From positions 3,162,001 to 3,226,000 of the forward strand of contig NZ_CP038437.2 of NCBI RefSeq assembly GCF_008329985.2: a stretch of DNA of 64,000 bases. Reading direction: 5' to 3'. A program made the translations under genes and the position numbers. This document shows positions 17,627 to 26,895 of the stretch, in pieces. Source of the DNA: Halomonas binhaiensis. Its GTDB lineage: Bacteria > Pseudomonadota > Gammaproteobacteria > Pseudomonadales > Halomonadaceae. Each line of letters begins with the position of its first letter. The first letter of the stretch is position 1. The notes under the pieces are model-generated. The model was not told the DNA's origin and did no database searches. It was given only the letters and a program-made list of their open reading frames with translations.

Positions 17627-19779
17627 TATCAACAAAACCCCAGGAAACCCAGTCGAGCACTTCCACATCCCATGTCTCTCCGTCAGACAGCGGCCTGCCA
17701 GATGTTCTGGCGGGCCCCATTCTCCGCCGCCTGAGTAGTGAGCGGCTATGCCTGTGGCTGGTCACCAGCCAACGGATGGCGATGAGTCTGGAGATTGGCC
17801 CGCAAGGCGAATCCATGCAGCAGCTGGTACTGGACGATGACCACTGCCGTGTACTTCCCTTGGGTCGCCACGCCTATCTCTCTCTGATCGAGGTGGAATT
17901 GGAAGCCACGCTGCCCCAGGGTCGGTACATCGAATACGATCTCAAGCTACGCGACCTGGAGGGAGGCGACAGAGGGGGAGTCGCCGATTGGGCACCGCAC
18001 CTTTGCTACCCGGGACAACCACGCCCCGCCTTCGTGATTACCGCCCAGCAACGCAAACTGTTGCATGGATCCTGCCGTAAACCCCATTACCAGGGTCCCG
18101 ACGGCCTGGCGCATGTGGATGGCTGGCTGGAAAAGCACCTCGATACTCCAGAAGCCAGGCCCCGCTGGCTACTGCTTACCGGCGACCAGGTCTATGCTGA
18201 TGATGTCGCCGGCCCCATGCTGACCGCTATCCACGCTTTGATCCAACGCCTGGGGCTGTTTGATGAGGAGCTGGACGGCGCGACCATTGCCAATAGCCAG
18301 GAGCTCTACGCCGACCAACAAAGCTATTACCGACGCCAACAGCTGCTCCCTGATGCTGAAGACGTGCGTAAGAGCTTTTTCCGTGGTGTGCGCAAGCCCG
18401 TATTCACTTCGGACCATGCTGGCAACCACCTGATCACCTTCGCTGAAGTCATGGCCATGTACCTGCTGGTGTGGTCCCCCACCCCCTGGCGCCTGGTGGA
18501 CATAAAGCGCCCGGTACTGGATGACGATCATCGCGACACTTTCGAACGAGAGCGCGAGATCATCAATAGTTTTGCAGCAACCCTGCCCCAGGTGGCCCGC
18601 GTGATGGCGCAGTTGCCCAGCCTGATGATCTTCGACGACCACGACATCACCGACGACTGGAATCTGTCGGCCGACTGGGAAACCACGGCCTATGGACATC
18701 CATTTTCCAAGCGCATCATCGGTAATGCCCTGCTTGGCTATCTGCTTTGCCAGGGATGGGGCAACGCCCCCGACAAACTGACCGCGCCACTGGAGGAGGT
18801 GTCCCACCTGCTGAACGATGCCAAGGATCGTTCAGATGACACGCGCCTCTCAGACAGCAAAAGCCTCTCAGACAGCAAAAGCCTCTCAGACAGCAAAAGC
18901 CTCTCAGGCAGCAAAAGCCCATCAGACAAAAGCCTCTCGGCCGACAGGGACCTTTCGAATAATGAGCATTCTGGGTCCGAGCGTGACTCGGCGCTCACTA
19001 GCGAACATGCTGCCGGCTGGCTGAACGCAGAAATGCAGGACACGGTGATTCAGCACCTGCTGAAATTCGAAGGTTGGGAATATGAGATATCAGGTACTCC
19101 CAAACTGGTAGTGCTGGATACTCGCACTCGACGCTGGAGGAGTGAACGCAATCCGAATCGCCCTTCTGGACTGCTGGACTGGGAAGCCTTGTCCGACTTC
19201 CAGCAACAGTTGCTTGATTCACCTTCCGTGGTAATTGTCTCTCCCGCCCCGATGTTCGGTGTCAAGCTGATTGAAGTCATCCAGTCCCTGTTCACTTTTG
19301 CCGGCAAGCCACTGATGGTGGATGCCGAGAACTGGATGGCCCATCGTGGTGCCGCCAGTGTGATGCTTAACATCTTCCGGCACTCACGCACGCCTGGACA
19401 CTATGTTGTACTGTCTGGAGACGTGCACTACTCCTTTGTCTACGACATCCGCATTCGTCATCGCCATGGTGGCCCAAGACTATGGCAGGTCACTTCCAGT
19501 GGCCTCAAGAACAGCTTCCCCGACACTTTGCTGGATGTACTGGACCGCCTCAATCGCTGGCTGTTTTCACCACGCTCCCCCATGAACTGGTTCACTAAAC
19601 GCCGCCCCATGGCTATTAGCCCCCGGGACCCAGACCGCGCCAAAGCAGGCGAGCGCCTGTGGAATGGCCCAGGCATTGGCCTGATCGAACTGGCAGAAGA
19701 CGGCAGTCCTGCAGAGATTCGTCAGCTGGATGCGCGAGGCTTCGAGGTGACCTTTCCTCAGCCACACCAACATGACTGA
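17623..19779 (+). CDS. PhoD-like metallophosphatase with a serine-rich repeat insert
   Basis: 718 residues, a PhoD/alkaline phosphatase D-like metallophosphoesterase. Metal-site motifs: GDQVYADD near 187, DDHD near 338-341 and GDVHYS near 599. No signal peptide is present, so the protein looks cytoplasmic, unlike classical Tat-exported PhoD. Residues about 405-455 are a low-complexity insert built from LSDSKS repeats, between the second and third metal motifs. The GTG start at 17623 overlaps the upstream TGA, with GAGGGAG about 11 nt before it; no ATG occurs early in the frame. Probably cotranscribed with the glutamate-synthase-like gene. Confidence 0.82.
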   Translation: MISTKPQETQSSTSTSHVSPSDSGLPDVLAGPILRRLSSERLCLWLVTSQRMAMSLEIGPQGESMQQLVLDDDHCRVLPLGRHAYLSLIEVELEATLPQGRYIEYDLKLRDLEGGDRGGVADWAPHLCYPGQPRPAFVITAQQRKLLHGSCRKPHYQGPDGLAHVDGWLEKHLDTPEARPRWLLLTGDQVYADDVAGPMLTAIHALIQRLGLFDEELDGATIANSQELYADQQSYYRRQQLLPDAEDVRKSFFRGVRKPVFTSDHAGNHLITFAEVMAMYLLVWSPTPWRLVDIKRPVLDDDHRDTFEREREIINSFAATLPQVARVMAQLPSLMIFDDHDITDDWNLSADWETTAYGHPFSKRIIGNALLGYLLCQGWGNAPDKLTAPLEEVSHLLNDAKDRSDDTRLSDSKSLSDSKSLSDSKSLSGSKSPSDKSLSADRDLSNNEHSGSERDSALTSEHAAGWLNAEMQDTVIQHLLKFEGWEYEISGTPKLVVLDTRTRRWRSERNPNRPSGLLDWEALSDFQQQLLDSPSVVIVSPAPMFGVKLIEVIQSLFTFAGKPLMVDAENWMAHRGAASVMLNIFRHSRTPGHYVVLSGDVHYSFVYDIRIRHRHGGPRLWQVTSSGLKNSFPDTLLDVLDRLNRWLFSPRSPMNWFTKRRPMAISPRDPDRAKAGERLWNGPGIGLIELAEDGSPAEIRQLDARGFEVTFPQPHQHD
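18847..18933 (+). repeat. 18-bp in-frame tandem repeat encoding LSDSKS
   Basis: Four copies of ctctcagacagcaaaagc (18847-18918), three identical and one with a single change, followed by a shortened fifth copy. It encodes the serine-rich insert of the PhoD-like protein. Confidence 0.92.
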
Positions 19780-19936
19780 TCAAACTGGATCTGCAGCCTC
19801 CTGTCCCATCACCAACCGGTAACAAAGCAGGTCGCAATGCTGATAGCCCCACTGTGCTGACTCATGCATGATGGAAGACCGAATCACGTCGGCGACCCCG
19901 ACGACTTCAGTCAATCATGGTCATGGAAGCACCCAG

Positions 19937-21181
19937 ATGACGGTCACACTTGATGATGTCCACCAGGCGGCCGAAGCAACCGCTGGCCACCTGGTTCGCA
20001 CACCTTGCCTATACTCGGCGACGTTATCGCGTCTCGCCGGTTGCGAACTGTATATCAAGTTCGAGAATCACCAGTTCACAGCAGCCTTCAAGGAACGGGG
20101 GGCACTCAACCACCTGCTTTCCCTTAGCCCAGAGCAGCGCTCAAGAGGCGTGATTGCCATGTCTGCCGGCAACCACGCTCAGGCCGTGGCCTATCACGCC
20201 TCCCGCCTGGGAATCAAAGCCATTATCGTGATGCCTCGCCACACTCCCAACCTCAAGGTAAGCAACACCCGTGCCTTTGGTGCCGAGGTACATCTGCAAG
20301 GTGACGGTGTGGATGAAGCAGGTGCCTATGCTCAACGCCTGGCAGTACAACACGGCTATGTGTTCGTCCACCCTTACGATGATCCTCGCATCATCGCCGG
20401 ACAAGGAACCATCGCGGTAGAAATGCTGGAGGATACTCCCGAACTGGACTGCCTCGTGCTTCCTATCGGTGGTGGTGGATTGATCGGCGGCAACGCAGTG
20501 GCAGCCAAGGGCATCAAGCCCGATATCGAAATCCTGGGCGTGCAGAGTGAACGCTTCCCGGCAATGAAGCAGGCACTCGCTGGAGAACCGGTGCATTGCG
20601 GACGTGTCACCGTCGCTGAAGGCATTGCCGTAAAACAGCCGGGCAACCTCACCAAAGCCTTGGTGAACGAGCATGTCAGCGAAATATTGCTGGCCAGCGA
20701 GGCCGACCTCGAACGTGCCATCCTGATGCTGCTGGAAATCGAGAAAACCGTTGCGGAAGGGGCAGGAGCGGCGGGACTGGCAGCGGTTCTCAGTCAACCT
20801 GAACGCTTCCGGGGCCGCAAGGTAGGCTTGGTGCTCAGCGGTGGCAACATCGACATGCAGGCACTATCGTCGGTCATCCAGCGCGGCCTGGTACGTTCAG
20901 GCAGGATCGTACGTGTTCGCGTCGGCATCCCTGATGTCCCGGGGGCTCTATCAGAACTCACCCTGCTGCTGGCCAATCAGCGTGCCAATGTCGTCCATAT
21001 CGCCCACCAGCGTACGTTCACTGACCTATCACTGAGAGCAACGGAAGTCGAAGCAACCTTGGAAACACTTGGGAGTGAACACACCAGAGAAGTGATCGAA
21101 GCACTACGTGCAGAGGGCTATGATCCGGTATTGCCCGCTAATGAGATTCACCCGGACGAGCGCTGGGGACAGCGTTCATGA
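19937..21181 (+). CDS. Threonine dehydratase (PLP-dependent, with ACT-like C-terminus)
   Basis: 414 residues from ATG 19937. Converts threonine (or serine) to 2-oxobutyrate (or pyruvate) and ammonia. PLP lysine K52 lies in FTAAFKERGA; the phosphate-binding loop is PIGGGGLIGG; KFENHQF precedes the lysine. The C-terminal ~80 residues (RVRVGIPDVPGALSELTLLL) read as one ACT-type regulatory domain, the architecture of short threonine dehydratases; IlvA of E. coli has two. The frame continues upstream to ATG 19868, but GGAAG at 19925-19929 and the family's usual N-terminus favour 19937. No leader attenuator was seen, so a catabolic or housekeeping role is as likely as isoleucine synthesis. Confidence 0.88.
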   Translation: MTVTLDDVHQAAEATAGHLVRTPCLYSATLSRLAGCELYIKFENHQFTAAFKERGALNHLLSLSPEQRSRGVIAMSAGNHAQAVAYHASRLGIKAIIVMPRHTPNLKVSNTRAFGAEVHLQGDGVDEAGAYAQRLAVQHGYVFVHPYDDPRIIAGQGTIAVEMLEDTPELDCLVLPIGGGGLIGGNAVAAKGIKPDIEILGVQSERFPAMKQALAGEPVHCGRVTVAEGIAVKQPGNLTKALVNEHVSEILLASEADLERAILMLLEIEKTVAEGAGAAGLAAVLSQPERFRGRKVGLVLSGGNIDMQALSSVIQRGLVRSGRIVRVRVGIPDVPGALSELTLLLANQRANVVHIAHQRTFTDLSLRATEVEATLETLGSEHTREVIEALRAEGYDPVLPANEIHPDERWGQRS

Positions 21182-21323
21182 TACTTCCATGTCTCCCTTG
21201 CATACATCCATGGTGCCCGGAGACCTTGCATCAAGACCTGCAGACATGGCGAGCACAGATCAGCCAGAAAGAAGCTTGTGGTCATGAATGCGTTATCACC
21301 AAGAGCGTGTTGTGATCAGAAAC

Positions 21324-21352
21324 CGGGCCCTGGCTGCAACAGCCAGGGCCCG
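21324..21352. terminator. Bidirectional terminator-like hairpin between convergent genes
   Basis: Perfect 13-bp arms (cgggccctggctg at 21324-21336 and its complement at 21340-21352) with a 3-base loop. Lies between the threonine dehydratase gene (plus) and the sensor kinase gene (minus). No long T-run on either side. Confidence 0.7.
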
Positions 21353-21379
21353 TATCATGCCAGGCAGATGATGCAGCAC

Positions 21380-23635
21380 TCAGACCGGCCGAGAGCTCTC
21401 CAGCAACCCGGCCTTGCGCCAGGCCTCCCTGACCCGCCCTTCATACCGCTCCAATTCATCCACCTCGGCTGTCAGTTGCTCCGCTGACTCACCGTCCGCC
21501 GCCAGGCGCTTCAGCTTCATTGCTGCCCGCATGATGGCCGCGCAGCCCAACGTGGCCGAGGCATTGTTCAGCCTTTTCGCCTCTTCACCAAGTGCCTTGC
21601 AATCGCCATCCTCTATCGCAACGCGCATGCGCGCCAGGCGTACCGGATAATGGGCCAAGTAGTCATGCACCATGCGTTGCAAGGCATCAGCCGACATCAT
21701 TGAACGTAGCTCATTCAGTGTCATGGCCGATATCTCCTCGCCTTCCTCCCGCTCATGGCACTGCCCTTCTTGCGACACCTCTGGCAAGACGCTGCCTGCT
21801 GTCAATCTCGCATAGACATGTGAAGGGTAACGCTGGAGCACACGGCTCAGTTCCTTGCGCGTAAAGGGCTTGCTGATCATGTCGTCCATGCCTGCCTCAA
21901 CGCTTGCCTGGCGGTGCTCGGGAAGAATGTTGGCTGTCACTGCTATCATCGGCACAGTGGTGCCTTGCGCATGGTCCTGGCTCTCCTGCATCCGCCATCG
22001 GCTTGCGGTTTCGATACCATCCATGCCTGACATCTGCAGATCCATGAACACCATGTCAAAGGAGCGCTCACTCAACACTGCCAGCGCCTGCTCACCACTG
22101 CTCACCAATTCGGATGATTGCCCCAGGCGTGACAGCATCGCCGCCATCAGCTGGCGATTGGCGGCATTATCTTCTACAACCAGCACATGGTGAGGTGCCG
22201 GAAGGTCCGTATGCACTTCTTCTTCCGCTGCACGGCACTCTTCCTCGCAGCTCACCAGGGGAAGCTCGAACCAGAAGCGACTACCACTTCCCAACTGGCT
22301 ATCCACGAGTAATTCTCCCCCCATGGCCTGTACCAGGCGTCGAGCAATCGCCAACCCCAGGCCAGCCCCCTCATGACGCCGTGTCATCACACTGTCGACC
22401 TGCTGAAAAGGCTCGAAGATATGCCCCAGATCTTGCTCGCCAATGCCACAGCCTGTGTCATAAACGACAAAAGAGATACCTCGGGCATCCACCTGGGTCA
22501 CCCGTAACATGACAAAGCCTTGATCGGTGAACTTGAAGGCATTATCGAGCAGATTCATCAACACCTGCCGCAAGCGGTGCTCATCCCCCTTTACACATTC
22601 AGGCAAACGCGGTGCCAGACGCATGAGAAACTGCACTTTATCGTTCGAACCGATGCGATACCCCTGAGCCAATTGATTCAGCATCTGCACCAGATTAAAA
22701 GGGACATCCTCAATGCCCATGTGCCCTGCTTCAATGCGGGTATAGTCGAGGACATCATTGATCACCGTATGAAGACCCTTGGCACTGGCTTCCAGGCTTT
22801 CAACATAATGCCGCCCCTCTTCGCTAAGCGGCTCATCCTTGATCAGGTCGGTCATGCCAATGACACCACTGAGAGGTGTGCGCATCTCATGACTCACCAT
22901 CGCCATGAAATCAGACTTGGCACGGCTGGCAGCTTCAGCCTGTTGCACAGCTTCTCGTAATGCCTGGGACTGCGCCTCCAGCAACTCCGCCTTGAGCGTA
23001 TGACCACGCGCTTCACGAATCAGCAGCACAACCAACGCACTGCCAGCCAGCATGATCAGCACGATGCACGCCAGCACAACGGCATACAGGTGCAGCATCG
23101 CCCGGCTATCGTCACTGCGTAACTTGGCAACCGTAATGGTATGCTCCAGCAGCATTTCCCGCGTAGCTTGCTGCAATTTTGTCAGGGAAGATAACAGGGT
23201 CCGGCGAACTTCCTCGTCGAAGACCTTCTCGCCCGAATCCAGAGACTCCATCAGTGGTTCCAGCGACACGACCTCCTGCTCGACCTTCGCCGACCAGCTG
23301 GTATCCCGGTACAGCTCGGTCATGAATCGTCGCGTCTGGCCTTGATGCATCAACTGGCTACGGCCATAAGTGATGTCATACGCCAGTACCAGAGGCCCGA
23401 CATTCTCCGGTGTCGTTTCCAGAGCCTTGATGCGCAAGTCATGGACAGAGCGATCGAACTGGTAGAGATTCCAGCTCAAGGTATCCAGTGCTCGATGCAT
23501 CAGGTCCTGCTGCCGATCAAGCGTCAAGCCCCCCGCCACCAGAGCTGCTACAAAGAACAGCACTGCCGCAATGGCAGAAACTCGGAATCTCAAGGGAAAT
23601 GAGAACATGGCAGGCCCTGTGTCTTTTTCTCTCAT
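21380..23635 (-). CDS. Hybrid sensor histidine kinase with receiver and degenerate Hpt domain
   Basis: 751 residues. One N-terminal transmembrane helix (about 15-37), a periplasmic helical sensor segment, a second helix (about 184-205), then HisKA with H249 in VSHEMRTPLSG, HATPase_c (DTGCGIGEQDLGHIFEPF, GAGLGLAIA), and a receiver with phospho-acceptor D532 in FMDLQMSGMDG. The C-terminal ~110 residues have the fold pattern of an Hpt domain, but where AHxLKG is expected the sequence reads AKRLNN, with K687 in place of the histidine. Phosphorelay through this Hpt therefore looks impossible. It overlaps the upstream gene by 4 bp, so the periplasmic protein at 23632-24159 is its likely signalling partner. 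Output regulator not seen nearby. Confidence 0.9.
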   Translation of the reverse strand: MREKDTGPAMFSFPLRFRVSAIAAVLFFVAALVAGGLTLDRQQDLMHRALDTLSWNLYQFDRSVHDLRIKALETTPENVGPLVLAYDITYGRSQLMHQGQTRRFMTELYRDTSWSAKVEQEVVSLEPLMESLDSGEKVFDEEVRRTLLSSLTKLQQATREMLLEHTITVAKLRSDDSRAMLHLYAVVLACIVLIMLAGSALVVLLIREARGHTLKAELLEAQSQALREAVQQAEAASRAKSDFMAMVSHEMRTPLSGVIGMTDLIKDEPLSEEGRHYVESLEASAKGLHTVINDVLDYTRIEAGHMGIEDVPFNLVQMLNQLAQGYRIGSNDKVQFLMRLAPRLPECVKGDEHRLRQVLMNLLDNAFKFTDQGFVMLRVTQVDARGISFVVYDTGCGIGEQDLGHIFEPFQQVDSVMTRRHEGAGLGLAIARRLVQAMGGELLVDSQLGSGSRFWFELPLVSCEEECRAAEEEVHTDLPAPHHVLVVEDNAANRQLMAAMLSRLGQSSELVSSGEQALAVLSERSFDMVFMDLQMSGMDGIETASRWRMQESQDHAQGTTVPMIAVTANILPEHRQASVEAGMDDMISKPFTRKELSRVLQRYPSHVYARLTAGSVLPEVSQEGQCHEREEGEEISAMTLNELRSMMSADALQRMVHDYLAHYPVRLARMRVAIEDGDCKALGEEAKRLNNASATLGCAAIMRAAMKLKRLAADGESAEQLTAEVDELERYEGRVREAWRKAGLLESSRPV

Positions 23636-24159
23636 GGTCTCGGACTTCGACGCACATCAATGGTGGAGACCTGCCAAACGGATCGGTGCAGATAAACCTC
23701 GGTATACAGTTCAGGGAAGTCATCGAAAGGATAGATCACGAACAACGGCCCTTGATCCCTCACCCGCATAGGAACACCATCACGGGACATGGCAAGGATG
23801 ACATCATGTTCCAGCGCGTCACTGACCGGAATCTCCGAGACGTAGTCATTAAGGGCAGAAACGCGAAGCTGGGACCCTGTACTGCCCACCGCAGACAACA
23901 GATCACGAAGCAGCGGCCCCCGGTAGACCGAACTACCGTCATACCAGGGAAGATGAGTACGCGTCTCATGCTGGGGCAGAGCTTCGAGCATGGCCCTATC
24001 GAAACGGGCTTCACCACCGACATTGGTGATCTCGATTGCACCTGTCACTTTCAATAACACAGGGCCGGATGGTACTTCCAACGCCTGAGCCAGTGACATT
24101 CCCCCAAACCACGCCCATAGCAGCACGCAGCCCCACCGCCATCCAAGCATACGCTCCAT
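23632..24159 (-). CDS. Periplasmic molybdopterin-oxidoreductase-like domain protein
   Basis: 175 residues. Signal peptide CVLLWAWFGGMSLAQA. The mature ~150 residues resemble the core of the sulfite-oxidase/YedY 'Oxidored_molyb' fold: VLLKVTGAIEITN, ALPQHETRTHLPW, YRGPLLRDLLSAVG, LNDYVSEIPVSD, and GPLFVIYPFDD. The conserved cysteine that binds molybdenum in YedY is absent (no Cys in the mature region), so it is probably a ligand-binding or sensory version, not an enzyme. Translation is coupled (ATGA) to the hybrid sensor kinase, which suggests it presents a periplasmic signal to that kinase. Confidence 0.7.
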   Translation of the reverse strand: MERMLGWRWGCVLLWAWFGGMSLAQALEVPSGPVLLKVTGAIEITNVGGEARFDRAMLEALPQHETRTHLPWYDGSSVYRGPLLRDLLSAVGSTGSQLRVSALNDYVSEIPVSDALEHDVILAMSRDGVPMRVRDQGPLFVIYPFDDFPELYTEVYLHRSVWQVSTIDVRRSPRP

Positions 24160-24405
24160 CCATTAGCGTAAACGAAATACTGAATTGTAACTTAATGCTA
24201 ATGTCATCCTGAAGAATGAACAACAGCGCGTTTTTCGAAGTCCTCTCATAAGAAAAGCGCACCCAGCACCATAACGCCCCCTCTCTTGCGGGGTAGAAAA
24301 GCCGATGCTTGTGAGAGAGCGCTCCATCCTTCCTGTATTCTCGACCTGAATCAACATGTTTCTAATGGCTATTTCCTAATGACGACGGAGACCTCGACAT
24401 TGCTG

Positions 24406-25410
24406 TCATGATGCGCTTTGTCCTGGATCACCACCTGATCTTGCACCATGCTCTTCTTCCATCGCCTGAGAAGAAAGTTCCTCCGTCAGCCACTCAGCCA
24501 GTGCCATGGACAGCGGGTGTCTCGGCGAGGCCTCGCTTCCAGGCAAGGCCAGAACCAGGTGTGCCTCAGTGGAAACGAACCCCCAAGGTGCAATGAGGCG
24601 GCCACTGCGCAAGTCTTCTTCGACCAGATAGTCTGGTGCAATACCCACCCCTAGACCAACCAGGGTAGCTTCCAGCAGATAGCTGAGATGATCGAACCCC
24701 TGGGCCTGGGTCAGTCGCGAGGTATCAATGCCCTGCTGTGTGCACCAGTCCAGCCAGGCATCAGGACGTGACCGTGTATGCAGCAGGGGAAGTTCGAACA
24801 GCACTTGCTGTGCAGGAGGCCAACTGGCGTTATCCCGGTCAACCTGAGGCCATTGCCCTGGGCGCAGCACTGGCCCGATGCGCTCCGGGCCAAGAATCTG
24901 CAGGGTGTGACTATCATCACCACTGAAAGGGGGCTGCTGAAAACGCAGCACAGCATCGACGCCAGGGCGCAGTTGGCTGACATCATCACTTGCCGTGAGA
25001 TGAAGCTCCAGTTGGGGCAATGCCTGCTTGAGTCGCGCCATGCGAGGAATGAACCAGCGAGCCAGGAATGAGCCAGGACAACTGAGCACAAAGGGGGTTT
25101 CGGCATCCCCTCGGGAAAGCTCGCGACAGACCCTTGCCAGACCTTCCAGATGATGACGCGTTGCCGTGGCCAATTCCCTTCCCGCAGCCGTCAGCACCAG
25201 CCCACGGCCGGAGCGTTCGAACAAGCGTACCCCCATTTGCTCTTCCAACTGACGGACCTGGCGACTCACAGCTCCATGGGTGACATGCAGCAAGTCTGCG
25301 GCTCGGGATAGACTGTCGCAACGCGCCACTGCATCAAAGGCTTGCAAGGCCTTGAGCGAGGGTAAGTGTGGCAAATCCGGCAATATCTCCGATGAAGGCG
25401 GTAGCGGCAT
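24406..25410 (-). CDS. trpI: LysR-type activator of trpBA (TrpI-like)
   Basis: 334 residues, LysR family (GcvA/TrpI subgroup). The N-terminal helix-turn-helix spans SLKALQAFDAVARCDS to HVTHGAVSRQVRQLEE; the effector-binding domain follows. In Pseudomonas, TrpI, divergent from trpBA, activates tryptophan synthase genes when indoleglycerol phosphate accumulates; the arrangement here is the same. CAGGAG six bases upstream sets ATG 25410; the frame extending to 25536 is unsupported. The assignment rests on family plus position. Confidence 0.85.
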   Translation of the reverse strand: MPLPPSSEILPDLPHLPSLKALQAFDAVARCDSLSRAADLLHVTHGAVSRQVRQLEEQMGVRLFERSGRGLVLTAAGRELATATRHHLEGLARVCRELSRGDAETPFVLSCPGSFLARWFIPRMARLKQALPQLELHLTASDDVSQLRPGVDAVLRFQQPPFSGDDSHTLQILGPERIGPVLRPGQWPQVDRDNASWPPAQQVLFELPLLHTRSRPDAWLDWCTQQGIDTSRLTQAQGFDHLSYLLEATLVGLGVGIAPDYLVEEDLRSGRLIAPWGFVSTEAHLVLALPGSEASPRHPLSMALAEWLTEELSSQAMEEEHGARSGGDPGQSAS

Positions 25411-25552
25411 GTTGAACTCCTGATCACAGGGCAAGAACAGCAAGACAAGCGCATAGGGACGAGAAAATGCGGCAACAGCACGGCCACACAAGGTTGCCAG
25501 TAAAGGCATGAGCAAGCCCGGTCGTTTCCCAGCCATCTCTCACGTCATCTAT

Positions 25553-25569
25553 TGTGAGTTTTTCTCACA
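25553..25569. promoter_or_regulatory. Candidate TrpI operator in the trpI-trpB intergenic region
   Basis: A perfect dyad TGTGAG-N5-CTCACA, containing a T-N11-A core typical of LysR-type sites. An overlapping CTCAC-N10-GTGAG dyad begins at about 25540. A -10-like TATATC lies at 25582-25587, so the site would sit near -35 of the trpB promoter, as expected for an activator. Confidence 0.6.
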
Positions 25570-25653
25570 CATCCTATCCATTATATCGATTTTCCTTGGC
25601 CTGTTCCGGAGGTAAGGTATCGACAAGACGAACTTTCCTTCAGGGAGCAGAGC

Positions 25654-26886
25654 ATGAGCCAGACTACCGTCCCCCAGTCCCTTCGCCATGGCCCCGACGA
25701 ACGCGGCTTCTTTGGAGACTTTGGCGGCCGCTTCGTTGCCGAGACGCTGATGCCGTTGATCCTCGACCTGCAACAGGAATACGCGAACGCCAGCCAGGAC
25801 CCCGCCTTTGCCGAGGAGTTGTCATCCTTGTCCAGGGATTATGTGGGCCGCCAGAGTCCTCTGTATCACGCTGACCGTCTCAGTGAACATCTGGGTGGTG
25901 CCAAGATCTATCTCAAGCGTGAAGACCTGATGCATACCGGCGCTCACAAGATCAACAATGCACTGGGCCAGATCCTGTTGGCCCGGCGAATGGGCAAGAC
26001 CCGCATCATTGCAGAGACAGGGGCCGGCATGCATGGCGTTGCCACCGCTACCGTGGCAGCCCGCTTCGGCCTGGAATGCATCATCTACATGGGCAGCACG
26101 GACATTCATCGCCAGCAGCCCAACGTGCAGCGCATGCAGTTGCTGGGTGCCAAGGTCATTCCTGTGACTGCCGGCGACGGTACGCTCAAGGATGCCATGA
26201 ATGAAGCATTGCGCGACTGGGTGACCAATGTCGCCAATACCTTCTACATTATCGGCACCGTGGCCGGCCCCCACCCATATCCCGCCATGGTCCGCGATTT
26301 CCAGTCGGTTATCGGTGAAGAAGTACGCGAACAGCTCAAGGAAAAGGAAGGTCGTGGCCCCGATTCTCTGGTTGCCTGCATTGGAGGCGGCTCCAATGCC
26401 ATGGGCCTGTTCCATCCCTTCCTCGACGATGAGGACGTTGCCCTGATCGGCGTTGAAGCGGCCGGCGAAGGTATCGATACCGGCAAGCACGCGGCCAGTC
26501 TGCGTGGCGGAGACTCGGGTGTATTGCATGGCAATCGAACCTTCCTTCTCCAGGACGAGGAAGGCCAGATCAGCGATGCTCATTCCATCTCCGCAGGCCT
26601 CGACTATCCAGGCATCGGTCCTGAACACGCCTGGTTGCACCAGATTGGGCGCGCCGAATATGTTTCTGCCACCGACCGTGAGGCACTGGATGCCTTTACC
26701 TTGCTGTGCCGTCTGGAAGGCATCATTCCAGCCCTCGAATCTTCCCACGCTCTGGCCGAAGTGATTCGACGGGCCCCGAGCCTGCCCAGCGATCACATCA
26801 TGGTGGTCAACCTGAGCGGCCGTGGTGACAAGGACATGGCTACCGTGACTCACGTATTGGCCGACGAACTCGGCCTCAGCCAGTAA
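25654..26886 (+). CDS. trpB: Tryptophan synthase beta subunit
   Basis: 410 residues. Condenses indole with serine in the alpha2-beta2 complex. The PLP lysine is K99 in [21 protein letters not shown] binds the PLP phosphate; [12 protein letters not shown] lies at the N-terminus. AGGGAG precedes ATG 25654. trpA follows after 9 bp. The separation of trpBA from other trp genes and the divergent trpI are as in pseudomonads. Confidence 0.98.
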   Translation: MSQTTVPQSLRHGPDERGFFGDFGGRFVAETLMPLILDLQQEYANASQDPAFAEELSSLSRDYVGRQSPLYHADRLSEHLGGAKIYLKREDLMHTGAHKINNALGQILLARRMGKTRIIAETGAGMHGVATATVAARFGLECIIYMGSTDIHRQQPNVQRMQLLGAKVIPVTAGDGTLKDAMNEALRDWVTNVANTFYIIGTVAGPHPYPAMVRDFQSVIGEEVREQLKEKEGRGPDSLVACIGGGSNAMGLFHPFLDDEDVALIGVEAAGEGIDTGKHAASLRGGDSGVLHGNRTFLLQDEEGQISDAHSISAGLDYPGIGPEHAWLHQIGRAEYVSATDREALDAFTLLCRLEGIIPALESSHALAEVIRRAPSLPSDHIMVVNLSGRGDKDMATVTHVLADELGLSQ

Positions 26887-26895
26887 GGAATCGAC

